From an uncultured Acidimicrobiales bacterium (lineage in GTDB: Bacteria; Actinomycetota; Acidimicrobiia; Acidimicrobiales; SHLQ01): a stretch of DNA of 64,000 nt. Numbering within the stretch: position 1 is the first letter of the stretch; every line of letters starts with the position of its first letter. This document shows positions 25,414-35,174 of this stretch, in pieces. The notes beneath the pieces were generated by a model. The model worked only from the letters and a program-made list of their open reading frames with translations. It was not told where the DNA came from and did no database searches. A program made the position numbers and the translations under genes. The DNA is taken from positions 62,001 through 126,000 of the forward strand of contig CALHTB010000011.1 in assembly GCA_938038785.1 (NCBI GenBank), in the 5' to 3' direction.

Positions 25414-26409
25414 TTAGCGGACTTCGACGACGACCTTGCCCTTGGCGCGGCGGTCGGCGAGCTCCTTGATGGCCTCGGCGCCAGCCGACAGGGGGTAGCG
25501 GCTGGTGACGTGGGGCTTGATCTTGCCATCGGAGTACATCGCGAGGAGCTCAGCGACGTTGGCCTTGTGTGTCTCGGGGTCGACCATGGTGAATGCGCCC
25601 CAGAAGACGCCAACGATCTGGCAGGACTTCAGTAGCGCCAAGTTCAACGGGATCTTCGGGATACCGGCAGGGAAGCCGACGACGAGAAACCGGCCTTCCC
25701 AGTTGAGTGCCCGGATGGCGGGCTCGGCGAAGTCTCCGCCGACGGCGTCGTAGACGATGTCGACTCCGCCGCCACCTGCGGCCTTGATCTCGCCCGATAA
25801 CGCTTTCTGCTGATCGCGATCAAGTGGGCCCCGTGGATACACGATGCCGCTGTCAGCTCCGTTGGCGATGCAAAGGTCGACCTTCTCCTGGCTTGAACAC
25901 CCGGCGATAACGGTGAGCCCCATGGCCTTGCCGAGCTGAACTGCTGCCAGCCCAACTCCACCCGCAGCGCCAAGGATGAACAGCGTTTCGCCAGCCTGTG
26001 CGTCAGCGCGTTGTCGCAGCGCATGGTGGCTCGTGCCATAGGTCAGCAAGAACGACGCCGCTTCGTCGTAAGGCATATCGTCGGGCAGCGGAATGACTGA
26101 CGCAGCGTTTACCGCGACCTGCTCGGCCATGCCGCCGTGCCCGGGCGCGGCGAGGACTCGGTCACCTACCGAGACGTTCGTGACGTTCTCGCCAACCGAT
26201 GCGATCACACCGGACACCTCGGCCCCCGGAGCGAAGGGGCGTGGCGGCTTCACCTGGTAGAGGTCTTCGATGATGAGGACGTCAGGAAAGTTGACCGAGC
26301 TCGCATGCACATCGATGACGACCTCGTCGGCGCCGGCCACGGGTGCATCAACATCGGACAGAACGAGTGTGTCGGGACCGCCGACCTCGACGGAAAGGAG
26401 AGTCTTCAT
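25414..26409 (-). CDS. Zinc-independent NADPH:quinone oxidoreductase-like dehydrogenase (MDR family)
   Basis: 331 aa from ATG 26409 (MKTLLSVEVGGPDTLVLSD). Medium-chain reductase without the structural-zinc Cys cluster: ASSVNFPDVLIIEDLYQVKPPRPFAPGAEVSGVI, GDRVLAAPGHGGMAEQV, the nucleotide motif LGAAGGVGLAAVQLGKAMG, and the ending GKVVVEVR. Such proteins reduce quinones or enones, or act on CoA-linked intermediates, using NADPH in the cytosol. The gene is divergent from the Rieske oxygenase gene, separated by only 35 bp, so both promoters must overlap. Exact substrate unknown. Confidence 0.87.
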   Translation of the reverse strand: MKTLLSVEVGGPDTLVLSDVDAPVAGADEVVIDVHASSVNFPDVLIIEDLYQVKPPRPFAPGAEVSGVIASVGENVTNVSVGDRVLAAPGHGGMAEQVAVNAASVIPLPDDMPYDEAASFLLTYGTSHHALRQRADAQAGETLFILGAAGGVGLAAVQLGKAMGLTVIAGCSSQEKVDLCIANGADSGIVYPRGPLDRDQQKALSGEIKAAGGGGVDIVYDAVGGDFAEPAIRALNWEGRFLVVGFPAGIPKIPLNLALLKSCQIVGVFWGAFTMVDPETHKANVAELLAMYSDGKIKPHVTSRYPLSAGAEAIKELADRRAKGKVVVEVR

Positions 26410-26444
26410 GGTCTCTTGATAGTCGATGTGGCTAGGGTCTGCCC

Positions 26445-27566
26445 ATGTCCAACGGGTCAACATCTGTCGAGCGGCTGAAGGTACGGCTTGCCGAGGTGGC
26501 ATCGCTGCCGGACGAGTCCGCGAGATCGTTGCCGGCGGAGTTCTACACTTCGCCAGAGTTTCACGAGTTGGAGCTCGCTCGATTACGTGGTCACTGGATG
26601 TGCGTTGGCCATGTTGGTGAGGTCCGAGAAGCTGGGGACTTCGTCGCGACCGAGCTTCTCGGCGAACAGCTGCTCATCGTTCGAGGTGCCGACGAAGAAC
26701 TCCGCGTGCTCTCGAACGTGTGTCGTCATCGTGGTAATCAAGTCGCTGAAGGCGCGGGCAATTCGATGCGGATGCGGTGCGCCTATCACCACTGGACATA
26801 CGACACCGGCGGAGCTTTGGTAGTCGCACCCCACATGGACGAACGGCCAACATTCGACAAGGCCGACTGCTCATTGCCCCAGTTCCGACACGAGGTCTGG
26901 AACGGTTGGCTGTTCGTCAACCTCGACGGTCAGGCGGCGGCGTTAGCGACGCAGCTCCAAGGGCTTGACGCAGTTGTGGCCAACTATCACCCCGCTGATC
27001 GCTACCTCGTGTTCCTCGAAGAGGTGGAGTGGCAGTGCAACTGGAAGGCGCTGTTCGAAAACTTCATGGAGGGTTACCACCTCAGCGCGCTGCACCCCGA
27101 GACGTTGCATCCAATCACGCCGACCCGTCTTTGTAAGAAGATGGTTTCAGGGGATGCGTGGACCGGATACCACGCGTATTACGACCCGGCGTATCCGCCT
27201 CGAGGCCCGTTCCATGAAGACCTCACCGAGGACGAGCGGAACAACTCGCCGATGTACGGCATATTTCCGAATCTCGTTGTCGGCATGGCTACCAATTTCA
27301 CGCTCTTCATGATCCTTCGACCTCATGGCGTCGACAAGGTTCGAATCCGCTGGGGCGTGACCGGCTTACAGGACGCTCCGGAATCTCCTGCGGTGACCGA
27401 GTACGTCAACTTGTGTCGAGCGTTCAACGCAGAGGACGAAGCCAAGCTCGCCACGTTGCAAATCGCACTTCGTACGAAGAACTTCGATGGCGGGCCATTG
27501 GCGCCCGACGACTACGAAGGCCCGATCTGGGATTTCATCAAGTTTCTTCATCGAGCACTCGGGTAG
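26445..27566 (+). CDS. Rieske non-heme iron oxygenase, large subunit
   Basis: 373 aa from ATG 26445. Rieske [2Fe-2S] ligands CRHRGN and CAYHHW lie near residues 92-113. The mononuclear iron site ENFMEGYHLSALH is near residue 206. The C-terminal catalytic domain resembles the choline/glycine-betaine/carnitine-type oxygenases and ring hydroxylases. It would hydroxylate or demethylate a small organic substrate with O2, needing a reductase that is not adjacent. The nearby amidase, quinone oxidoreductase and monooxygenase genes suggest a dispersed catabolic neighbourhood; the substrate cannot be read from the sequence. Confidence 0.88.
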   Translation: MSNGSTSVERLKVRLAEVASLPDESARSLPAEFYTSPEFHELELARLRGHWMCVGHVGEVREAGDFVATELLGEQLLIVRGADEELRVLSNVCRHRGNQVAEGAGNSMRMRCAYHHWTYDTGGALVVAPHMDERPTFDKADCSLPQFRHEVWNGWLFVNLDGQAAALATQLQGLDAVVANYHPADRYLVFLEEVEWQCNWKALFENFMEGYHLSALHPETLHPITPTRLCKKMVSGDAWTGYHAYYDPAYPPRGPFHEDLTEDERNNSPMYGIFPNLVVGMATNFTLFMILRPHGVDKVRIRWGVTGLQDAPESPAVTEYVNLCRAFNAEDEAKLATLQIALRTKNFDGGPLAPDDYEGPIWDFIKFLHRALG

Positions 27567-27657
27567 GTGAACGGCCGGCACAACCAAAGGTCTTTCATGA
27601 CCGCCGCATTTGTCCACGCCCTGAACTAGAACTACAGATTCGCGATTGGGGATTCGA

Positions 27658-29082
27658 ATGAGTGATGAGAGTCGATGGTGGGATGGTACGCAGATGGCCG
27701 AGACTGTTGCGTCTGGGGAGGTCAGCGCCAGCGAGATGCTCGAGGCTGCGATTGAGCGCACCGAGGCCGGCGAACCGCAGCTCAATGCGATGTCGATGCG
27801 ATGGTTTGATCATGCTCGTGAGGTAGCAACGTCCGAACTGTCGGGGCCGTTTTGCGGGGTTCCGTTTTTGTTGAAGGATCTGTGGATTCAGTACAGCGGC
27901 CAGGGCCGAACCGATGGGAACATAGCGTTGGCTCAGACGCCGCCGATCTCCACCGTCGACTCGGTCTTGACGCAACGACTAAAGGCCGCCGGACTGGTCA
28001 CCTATGGGCGCACGACGAGCCCCGAGATGGGTTCGGTTCCGGTAACCGAGACGCGCGCACACGGCGAGACCCGCAACCCGTGGAACACCAACCTGAGCCC
28101 TGGTGGGTCGAGTGGTGGTGCAGCTGCCGCCGTTGCTGCGGGGTACTTGCCTATGGCCCACGCTTCAGACGGTGGTGGGTCGATTCGAATCCCCGCAGCC
28201 CTGTGTGGTCTGGTTGGCCTCAAGCCCTCGCAGGGCCGGATCAGCATGCAGGGCCATGGCATCGAGAATGGTCTCGGCGTCGATGGCTTCGTCACGCGCA
28301 CGGTTCGCGACACCGCCCGGTTGCTCGACGCAGTGCACGGTCCGGGCATAGGCGACACGGTCATTGCGCCGGTGCCCACCCGGCCATACTCCGACGAACT
28401 CGACAACGGCCCTGCGCCACTCAAGATCGGCCTACTCGACACGCAGCCGCTCGGCGGGCCGCTAGACGACGATTGCGTTGCCGCAGTGCGCTCGGCGGCG
28501 AGCACCCTCGAAGAGCTCGGTCACCATGTCGAGGTGTCGCACCCCGCCTCGATGAACAACACTGACCTCACGTCGCGATTCATGGCGATGTGGTTCGCCG
28601 GGAGACGGCAAGGTTTGGCGAACATGGGACGGGCCATTGGTCGAGAGCTGATCGAAGCCGAGGTCGAACCGCACAACTGGATCATGGCCAGCCAGGCCGA
28701 TGCCATGAGCGCAGCCGACTATGCCGACGCGTTAGCTGCGGTGGCCCAATATCGCCGAGAGACCCAGCAGTGGTGGGCTGACGGCTTTGACCTGTTGCTG
28801 ACACCAACCCTTGCGGGCCCTGCGCCCCGTATCGGCGAGATGTTGGACCACGACGGCGAGCCAATGGCTGGAGTGATGAAGGCGATCGACCTCTGCCCGT
28901 ACACCCCGCCGTTCAACACCACCGGACAGCCAGGAATCAGCTTGCCTCTGCATTGGAATGACGAGAATTTGCCTGTCGGAGTGCAGCTAGTGGCCGCATA
29001 TGGGCGAGAAGACCTGCTGATCTCAGTCGCTGCACAACTCGAACGTGCGATGCCCTGGGCTCACCGTCATCCGCAGCTGTAG
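27658..29082 (+). CDS. Amidase (amidase signature family)
   Basis: 474 aa from ATG 27658, ten codons or fewer after GGGGA. The Ser-cisSer-Lys amidase signature is present: Lys in PFLLKDLW, and the Gly/Ser-rich NLSPGGSSGGAAAAVAAGY followed by SDGGGSIRIPAALCGLVGLKPS. The C-terminal part has PFNTTGQPGISLPLHW and VGVQLVAAYGRED. It hydrolyses amides or aryl-acyl-amides in the cytosol and is related to GatA but is not a GatCAB component, since gatB/gatC are absent and the GatA-specific surroundings are lacking. Substrate unknown. Confidence 0.9.
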   Translation: MSDESRWWDGTQMAETVASGEVSASEMLEAAIERTEAGEPQLNAMSMRWFDHAREVATSELSGPFCGVPFLLKDLWIQYSGQGRTDGNIALAQTPPISTVDSVLTQRLKAAGLVTYGRTTSPEMGSVPVTETRAHGETRNPWNTNLSPGGSSGGAAAAVAAGYLPMAHASDGGGSIRIPAALCGLVGLKPSQGRISMQGHGIENGLGVDGFVTRTVRDTARLLDAVHGPGIGDTVIAPVPTRPYSDELDNGPAPLKIGLLDTQPLGGPLDDDCVAAVRSAASTLEELGHHVEVSHPASMNNTDLTSRFMAMWFAGRRQGLANMGRAIGRELIEAEVEPHNWIMASQADAMSAADYADALAAVAQYRRETQQWWADGFDLLLTPTLAGPAPRIGEMLDHDGEPMAGVMKAIDLCPYTPPFNTTGQPGISLPLHWNDENLPVGVQLVAAYGREDLLISVAAQLERAMPWAHRHPQL

Positions 29083-29122
29083 CTGGTACCGAGCCCGGAA
29101 TCGTGCTCGCCCGCTTGGCGAG

Positions 29123-30592
29123 TTACGCGCTGAATTGCATGACGCCATCGTCAATGGCGGCTCGGCGCAACGTCTTTCTCTCTTCGACATAGCGCTGCGT
29201 GTTGAGCCAAGGCTGACGATCGCCCTGCCGCGGCAGCATGGGCATCATCCGTTGCATGTAACCCGACGAGAAGTCGTCGATCCACGGCCGCTCGGGCATG
29301 TTGGCATCTTCAGGGCGTAGCCGAGGCGTGCATCGGGTCGCCCCGATCTTCGACATGTGGTTCAGTAACCGCGTCACGTACTGGCACGTGAGGTCGACCC
29401 GAAGCGTCCAGGAGGCGTTGATGTACCCGAACGTCGAAATGAGGTTGGGCACGTCGGAATAGCCGAGGCCGCGGTACGTCCACGTCTTGGAGAAATCGAC
29501 CGGCTCGTCGTCGACAACGAAGTCCATCTCGCCGAGGGTCACCAGCTGCAGCCCGGTAGCGGTGACGATGATGTCGGCATCAAGTTCAGTGCCCGACGTC
29601 AAACGAATTCCCGTCGTGGTGAACGTATCGATGTGGTCGGTCACCACCGTCGCATCACCGGATTTGATGGCTGTGAACAGGTCGCCGTCGGGAACGAGGC
29701 AAAGGCGCTGATCCCATGGGTTGTAACTGGGAGTGAAGTGTGGGTCGATGTCGTAGTCGGAGCCCATCTCGTCCTTCACCATGCCCAACAGCCGCTCCTT
29801 CACCATGTCGGGATTGCTACGGGTCTGCCGATAGATCCCATCGGTGAACCGGACATTCTTGGTGCGGATCGCAGCATGGGCGACTCGTTCGGGCAGAAAC
29901 TTGCGGATCCGTTGAGCGATTGGATCGACGCTTGGGCGCACGGCCATGTAGCTGGGGGAGCGCTGCAACATCGTCACGTGCTTGGCTTCGGGCGCCATCG
30001 CCGGAACGAGCGTGACCGCGGTTGCGCCCGAACCGATAACCACGACGTTCTTGTCCGCGTAGTCGAGGCTTTCGGGCCATTTCTGAGGATGCACGATTTG
30101 TCCCGCGAAGGAGTCGGCACCGGGAAAATCGGGCTCGTGCCCGCCCTTGTAGCTGTAGTAGCCCGAGCACATAAACAGGAACGAGCAGGTCCGAACCTCA
30201 GTGGACCCAGTGGCGGTATTCATCGCCGTCACCGTCCACCGCGATAGCTCGGTCGACCATTCCGCTCGCTCGGCTCGTCGGTTGAATCGGATTCTCTTGT
30301 CGATGCCATTCTCTTGTGCGGTTTCGCGCACGTAACTCAGGATCGAGGGGCCATCGGCGATGGCCTTCTCGGCCTTCCAAGGCTTGAAGCTGTAGCCAAG
30401 GGTGTACATGTCGCTATCGGATCGAATGCCCGGATAGCGGAACAAGTCCCATGTGCCGCCAAGGTCGGACCGGCCTTCGAGAATCGTGTAACTGCGATCG
30501 GGGCACTCAGTCTGCATGTAATAGCCCGCACCAATTCCCGAGATTCCTGCGCCGATGATAAGCACATCGGTGTGTGGGGGCAGATGATCCAT
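29123..30592 (-). CDS. EthA-like Baeyer-Villiger flavin monooxygenase
   Basis: 489 aa from ATG 30592; the frame stays open upstream without similarity. FAD motif GAGISGIGAGYYM, GGTWDLFRYPGIRSDSDMYTLGYSF, the Baeyer-Villiger fingerprint FxGxxxHxxxW seen as FAGQIVHPQKW, the NADPH motif VVIGSGATAVTLVPAMA, and YNPWDQRLCLVPDGDLF. Many runs match mycobacterial EthA, which oxidises ketones and activates thioamide drugs. The reaction would be NADPH- and O2-dependent insertion of oxygen next to a carbonyl. It lies 40 bp downstream of the 2OG-Fe oxygenase gene and is probably cotranscribed with it. Confidence 0.9.
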   Translation of the reverse strand: MDHLPPHTDVLIIGAGISGIGAGYYMQTECPDRSYTILEGRSDLGGTWDLFRYPGIRSDSDMYTLGYSFKPWKAEKAIADGPSILSYVRETAQENGIDKRIRFNRRAERAEWSTELSRWTVTAMNTATGSTEVRTCSFLFMCSGYYSYKGGHEPDFPGADSFAGQIVHPQKWPESLDYADKNVVVIGSGATAVTLVPAMAPEAKHVTMLQRSPSYMAVRPSVDPIAQRIRKFLPERVAHAAIRTKNVRFTDGIYRQTRSNPDMVKERLLGMVKDEMGSDYDIDPHFTPSYNPWDQRLCLVPDGDLFTAIKSGDATVVTDHIDTFTTTGIRLTSGTELDADIIVTATGLQLVTLGEMDFVVDDEPVDFSKTWTYRGLGYSDVPNLISTFGYINASWTLRVDLTCQYVTRLLNHMSKIGATRCTPRLRPEDANMPERPWIDDFSSGYMQRMMPMLPRQGDRQPWLNTQRYVEERKTLRRAAIDDGVMQFSA

Positions 30593-30632
30593 CTCACAGA
30601 TACTGTCAGACGACCCGCAAACGTGAAGACCT

Positions 30633-31625
30633 CTAGGAGTAGTGGGCTTCGGCGACGTCGGGGTGTGAGCGGAGGCGTGTACGCAGGTTGTTCTCACCGA
30701 ACAAGGCGTGGATCTCGTCGTTGATCACTTGATGATGACCGCCTGGGGCGTCCATCGCGAGTTCGGGTGGGAGCGTGATGGGCTCGAACACCGTCTCGTA
30801 TCTCGGGTTGAAGAAGAAGGCGATCGAGATCCGTTCGCCGTCTCCAGGGTGAGGGCTGATGACTCGGTGTGGTGTGGCTCGGAGGTAGCCGCTCGTCGAC
30901 CGCTGGAGCATCTCACCCAAGTTCATGATGTAGGCGCCCGGCATGGGCGTGGCATCGACGAACCCTGACGCAGTTTGAACCTGCAGACCGGTTTGCTGCT
31001 GGGCGATGAAGGTGAGCACGCCGGTGTCGTGGTGAGTGCCAACTCCTTGATCTGCAGTTGGTTCTCTACGTGCCGGATAGCGGATCACCTTGATGTGCAT
31101 GTCTGAAGTCGGGACGAAGCCGCCGTCGAAGCAGTTGATCGGCTGCCCGAGTCCCAGGGCGAGCGCGCGCAATGCGGTGACACCCAGTTCTTGCATCTGC
31201 TCGGCCCACGCCATGACGGTCGTCGACATTTCAGGCAGCGTTGCTGGCCACTGATTTGGCCCACGAAGAAGATGCCATTTGGGTGCCGTTGGGTCGGTCG
31301 GTGGCTCTTGCTCCCAACCGAGGTCAAGCTGGTCGCGCCAGTCGCTACGACCGTTTGTTCGCTCGTCGCCAAGCGTGGTGTACCCGCGGAAAGCTGCGCT
31401 GTTCTTGATCGCCAGCGCGGTTCGTTGCGCCTCGGGTAACGCAAAGAACTTTGCGGCCACGTCGAACAGCTCGGCATTGAGAAGTGGGTCGATGCCGTGA
31501 CCGGTGATGTACGCGAAGCCGATCTCGTGACACGCCCGCAACAGCTCGGCTATGACCGGCTTGGCCGCGGTGCCTTGAGGGTCGGCACGAAACTCGGAAA
31601 GGTCGATCACCGGCAAGGACGTCAT
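30633..31625 (-). CDS. 2-oxoglutarate/Fe(II)-dependent dioxygenase (isopenicillin-N-synthase-like)
   Basis: 330 aa. The N-terminal DIOX_N segment is LPVIDLSEFRADPQG and HEIGFAYITGHGID. The C-terminal double-stranded beta-helix has the HxD of GTHHDTGVL, the distal His of RATPHRV and the 2OG-binding Arg-x-Ser of RISIAFFFNPRY. GYTTLGDERTNGRSDWRDQLDLG is typical of this family. Such enzymes hydroxylate, desaturate or cyclise small molecules in the cytosol. It is the first gene of a likely two-gene unit with the EthA-like monooxygenase, suggesting sequential oxidation of one substrate. Substrate unknown. Confidence 0.88.
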   Translation of the reverse strand: MTSLPVIDLSEFRADPQGTAAKPVIAELLRACHEIGFAYITGHGIDPLLNAELFDVAAKFFALPEAQRTALAIKNSAAFRGYTTLGDERTNGRSDWRDQLDLGWEQEPPTDPTAPKWHLLRGPNQWPATLPEMSTTVMAWAEQMQELGVTALRALALGLGQPINCFDGGFVPTSDMHIKVIRYPARREPTADQGVGTHHDTGVLTFIAQQQTGLQVQTASGFVDATPMPGAYIMNLGEMLQRSTSGYLRATPHRVISPHPGDGERISIAFFFNPRYETVFEPITLPPELAMDAPGGHHQVINDEIHALFGENNLRTRLRSHPDVAEAHYS

Positions 31626-31701
31626 AACGGCAATCTAGGGTGATCCTGGCTCAACACGGTCACACATAGACTTGAATCTGAGCGTCAGTGAGGTCGCCTA
31701 C

Positions 31702-32859
31702 ATGGAACGCCTAAACGGGATCATCCAGAACTATGCGTGGGGTTCACACACCCTCATTGCTTCGCTTCGTGGCACACCAGCAAGCGATCTCCCCGAAGCG
31801 GAGATCTGGTTCGGCGCCCACCAGCAGGCTCCCTCCACGCTCGAAAGCGGCGGCACCCTCCTCGAGCGCATTGCCGCTGAGCCCGATGAACTCCTGGGGT
31901 CAGAAATTTCCCAACGGTATGGCCCAAAGCTTCCGTTTCTGGTCAAGATTCTGGCTGCAGATAGGCCGCTGAGCATCCAAGCGCACCCAACGATCGAGCA
32001 GGCCCGTCTGGGGTTTGAGCGAGAGGATGCCGCCGGGGTGGCCCGCGACGCCCCAAACCGGTCGTTTCGAGACGACAATCACAAGCCAGAGCTCGTCGCG
32101 GCGATCAGTCCCTTCGAGGCGCTCGTTGGTTTCGGCCAACGTGAGGATTCAGTTGCGTTGCTCCGAGCCCTTGGTGCTCCGAAGTGGATTCTCAATGTCC
32201 TCGACGTCGATGGTCCGGTTGCGGTCATGCAGCGCGTATTGGCCCCCGACACCGACGAGGACCAGCAGCTGGTTCTCGGGGCAGTGCGGGCACTAGTGGA
32301 GGGAGCAGCGTCGTGCGAAGACGCTGATTGGCTCGAAGGCGCTGACCTGATTGGGCGCCTCAACTCCATCTATCCCGACGACCCCGGAATCGTCATAGCG
32401 TCGCTTCTCAACCGACTCATCATCGAGCCTGACGAAGCGCTCTTTCTCGATGCCGGGAATTTGCATGCGTACGTTGGAGGCCTCGCGATCGAAGTCATGG
32501 CCAACAGCGACAATGTTGTGCGCGGTGGGCTCACCCCCAAACACGTAGACGTCGACACACTGATCGAGATCGTCCGATCCGAATCCCTGGAGCCGACGCT
32601 CGCACCGATGGATGGCAATACCTATTCCTCCGCTGCTCCCGAGTTTGCTCTAACGCGGATTGACCCGATCGCACCCGGCGAAGCCACCGGGCCTGCCATC
32701 GTCGTCGGCGTACGTGGAGCGACAACAGTGACGTCGGAATCCTCTATCGACATCGGCCCGACCGAAGCGGTTTGGCTCGCGTACGGCGAGAGCGCACGGG
32801 TGGCCACCGATGGTCTTGCCTTTTCAACCCAAGTCCGATCCACCATGGACGAGTCCTGA
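31702..32859 (+). CDS. manA: Mannose-6-phosphate isomerase, class I
   Basis: 385 aa from ATG 31702 (MERLNGIIQNYAWGSHT); the frame is open 30 bp further upstream but the family begins here. Type I phosphomannose isomerase signatures include PLSIQAHPTIEQA with zinc ligands, RDDNHKPELVAAISPFEALVGF (the YxDxNHKPE motif), LDAGNLHAYVGGLAIEVMANSDNVVRGGLTPKHVD. It interconverts mannose 6-phosphate and fructose 6-phosphate, feeding GDP-mannose and mannoside synthesis. Its stop lies 2 bp from the convergent MFS gene's stop. Confidence 0.93.
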   Translation: MERLNGIIQNYAWGSHTLIASLRGTPASDLPEAEIWFGAHQQAPSTLESGGTLLERIAAEPDELLGSEISQRYGPKLPFLVKILAADRPLSIQAHPTIEQARLGFEREDAAGVARDAPNRSFRDDNHKPELVAAISPFEALVGFGQREDSVALLRALGAPKWILNVLDVDGPVAVMQRVLAPDTDEDQQLVLGAVRALVEGAASCEDADWLEGADLIGRLNSIYPDDPGIVIASLLNRLIIEPDEALFLDAGNLHAYVGGLAIEVMANSDNVVRGGLTPKHVDVDTLIEIVRSESLEPTLAPMDGNTYSSAAPEFALTRIDPIAPGEATGPAIVVGVRGATTVTSESSIDIGPTEAVWLAYGESARVATDGLAFSTQVRSTMDES

Positions 32860-32861
32860 TT

Positions 32862-34295
32862 TCACGTCGGTTCGGCGCCTGGAAGACGGATTGCCAGGAG
32901 AATGAGCATCGAGGACAGCGCTGCGGCGACCATATAGGCCACCCGCCATCCATCGTTGAAGGCCTTGCCGGCGCCATCGGTGGTGGCGAGGATGCCGAGT
33001 GGGATGTCGAACCCTCGAGATGCCATCACACCAGCCACGATCGCGGCGGCCAATGCCTGACTAACGACGGTTCCGAGGGTTCGGGTGACGTTGGTGAAGG
33101 CTCCGCCAACACCGAGGAACGTCGGCGGCGTAGCGCCGAGCATCGCTCCATTGTTCGGGACGTTCCACAGCGCTACCCCAATTCCTCCAAGGGCGGAACC
33201 GATTCCGATGAGCAAGAGCGACGTAGCGTCGGTGGCGAACGCGAAGCCGAGGCTCACGACGATTTGCAGTCCGAGCCCAATGAGCGTCGGGGTGCGCGGA
33301 CCAATCTGGTCGTATAGGCGACCCGCAACCTGAGCTCCTGCGCCCAGACCGATGGCAGCGAGAGCGAGGATGACCCCTGCGGCTGTAGCGGTGACCTGGC
33401 GGAAGCTCAACAGGTACACGGGCAACAGGAATGCGGTTGTTGATGCAGCGAGGAAGCCGAGGCCTCGTAGCGCAACCGCGATGCGAAAGACCGGAACGCT
33501 AAACAAGCGCAGTTCGAGCAGCGGGTGTTCGGTGTGGAGCTCCCAGCGAATGAACAGCGCTAGCAGCACTGCTGCGAGCAACGCGCCACCGACAATGCCA
33601 GGTGAAACCCAGGGCAACGAGAATGGATTGCTGATGGTCACCACGAGAGCCACGACAGCGAGGGCCGACAACACGCTTCCCAAGGCATCGAAAGTCCGGT
33701 CACGGTCGATCTCGCGTAGTTGTTCGTTGGGGATGAGCGCGAACACCGCACTCAGCGAGAGCGCGCAGGGCGCGAGAAGAAGGAGAAAGATCGTGGGCCA
33801 TGACAAGAACTCGAGGCCGAGCCCACCGAGCAGCGGGGCGCCAGCCGAACCAACTGCAACCGCTGCGGTTTGCGCGCCCATTGCCAGGCCACGCTCATGG
33901 TCGGGAAACACCGCGACAAGGATTCCGGTTGCAACGGACTGGACCAGTGCATTGCCGATGGCCATGACGATACGGGCCCCGATCAGCGCGGCGAAGGTAG
34001 GGCTCAGCCCGGTGAGCAAGGTGCCAATGGTAAAGATCACAACACCCAAGCTCATGACACGTTTGTCGCCGAGCACATCGGCAAGTCCACCGAGCGGTAG
34101 GAGCAGTGCCGCGATCAGCAGGGACTCAACGATCACGACCCACCCGACCGCACTGAGGGTCACCTCAAAGTCGCTTGCAATCCGAGGCAATGCAAGGAAT
34201 GCGAATGCGGTGGCAAAGACGATTGTGACGTACGTGATGGCTATAGCGGTGAAGGCTCGCCATTTGGGGAGCTGCCAGGTAGCCGGTTGAGTCAC
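32862..34295 (-). CDS. MFS transporter, EmrB/QacA (DHA2) type
   Basis: 477 aa from GTG 34295. About 14 hydrophobic helices with the MFS loop signature GGLADVLGDKRVMSLGVVIF after helix 2, the alternating-access motif near ALIGARIVMAIGNALVQSVATGI, and a central hydrophilic NEQLREIDRDRTFD. DHA2 members are proton-driven exporters of drugs or lipids. No adjacent regulator is visible. It is convergent with manA. Substrate unknown. Confidence 0.87.
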   Translation of the reverse strand: MTQPATWQLPKWRAFTAIAITYVTIVFATAFAFLALPRIASDFEVTLSAVGWVVIVESLLIAALLLPLGGLADVLGDKRVMSLGVVIFTIGTLLTGLSPTFAALIGARIVMAIGNALVQSVATGILVAVFPDHERGLAMGAQTAAVAVGSAGAPLLGGLGLEFLSWPTIFLLLLAPCALSLSAVFALIPNEQLREIDRDRTFDALGSVLSALAVVALVVTISNPFSLPWVSPGIVGGALLAAVLLALFIRWELHTEHPLLELRLFSVPVFRIAVALRGLGFLAASTTAFLLPVYLLSFRQVTATAAGVILALAAIGLGAGAQVAGRLYDQIGPRTPTLIGLGLQIVVSLGFAFATDATSLLLIGIGSALGGIGVALWNVPNNGAMLGATPPTFLGVGGAFTNVTRTLGTVVSQALAAAIVAGVMASRGFDIPLGILATTDGAGKAFNDGWRVAYMVAAALSSMLILLAIRLPGAEPT

Positions 34296-34372
34296 GAACC
34301 GACGCTATAGCCCCATGGGGAACGCACCGGCACCAGGGTTTGAGCGTTTCGCGCATGTGTAACAGCAGCCGC

Positions 34373-35080
34373 TTAGGACCGCCGGACCCCCTGCACAACC
34401 CTTGGGATCTCGCCGCCATACATCGACCGGAGTGCCGCAGGTGCGTTGAAGCCATAACGCTCCAATGCCTGCTCCAAGTCCTCGACATCGCCAGGTGCTG
34501 TACAAAACCGCTTGAGGTAGGTCGCCAAAGACGAGGGCGATGGGCGGCTGTCAGTCGACGGGGCAGCTATTTCTACCCGGTGGAGCTGGGAGGCGAAGCC
34601 AATGTTCGGGAGTACCCGAACCCGCTTGTCCCTCACTCGCTGAAAGGCCTCTAGAAACGTAAGCCGCTCGGTGTGCATGAGCAGTGCTATAACCAGGCTG
34701 GCTGACCGGCTCACGCCCGCCTCGCAATGGACGTATAGCTTGGCGCCTGGATTGGCCAGCACAGTGCCAGCGTGCTCGACGAAAGTGTCGACGGGAAGTT
34801 GTTCGTCCATCCGGTCTTCGGTCTCAAGGAAGAGGTGATCGAACTCGGTACTCAAGAAGCTGAGCTCGGCTCGGTACCTACCTTGGATGCTGCTCACAAT
34901 GTGGGTGATGTGGCGACGCCGTAGCTCATCGAGGGTTTGGCCATCGGGCTTTCCGCCGAGGTACAACGACGGTGTGATCTCGCTAATACCCCCAGAGTCA
35001 AGATCGTCCGGGAACACCCACTCGAGGTCGAACCACGCTCGTATTCGCCCCAGAAGGCCAGGCTTTGCCACGCTCGTCAC
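34373..35080 (-). CDS. Dual-specificity protein phosphatase-like protein
   Basis: 235 aa from GTG 35080. ISEITPSLYLGGKPDGQTLDELRRRHITHIVSSIQ, then the general-acid region FLETEDRMDEQLPVDTF and the catalytic HCxxGxxR loop VHCEAGVSRSASLVIALLM give a complete eukaryotic-type DSP catalytic core (residues about 30-165). A C-terminal extension of about 70 residues is of unknown function. It could dephosphorylate proteins, nucleotides or phosphoinositol-like molecules. Neighbours give no pathway. Eukaryotic-type DSPs are uncommon but known in bacteria. Confidence 0.82.
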   Translation of the reverse strand: MTSVAKPGLLGRIRAWFDLEWVFPDDLDSGGISEITPSLYLGGKPDGQTLDELRRRHITHIVSSIQGRYRAELSFLSTEFDHLFLETEDRMDEQLPVDTFVEHAGTVLANPGAKLYVHCEAGVSRSASLVIALLMHTERLTFLEAFQRVRDKRVRVLPNIGFASQLHRVEIAAPSTDSRPSPSSLATYLKRFCTAPGDVEDLEQALERYGFNAPAALRSMYGGEIPRVVQGVRRS

Positions 35081-35174
35081 TGTAACGAACGTCCAATGAC
35101 AGCAATGAACAGCCCAACTCCAGAAGCTGTCGCCGCCAACATTTTTGGCCCCGCCGCCCGATGTTGAACGATGG

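Noticed and set aside
32772-34290. Plus-strand frames opposite the MFS transporter
   Set aside because: Pro/Ser/Arg-rich shadow sequence; the minus strand has a complete 14-helix transporter.
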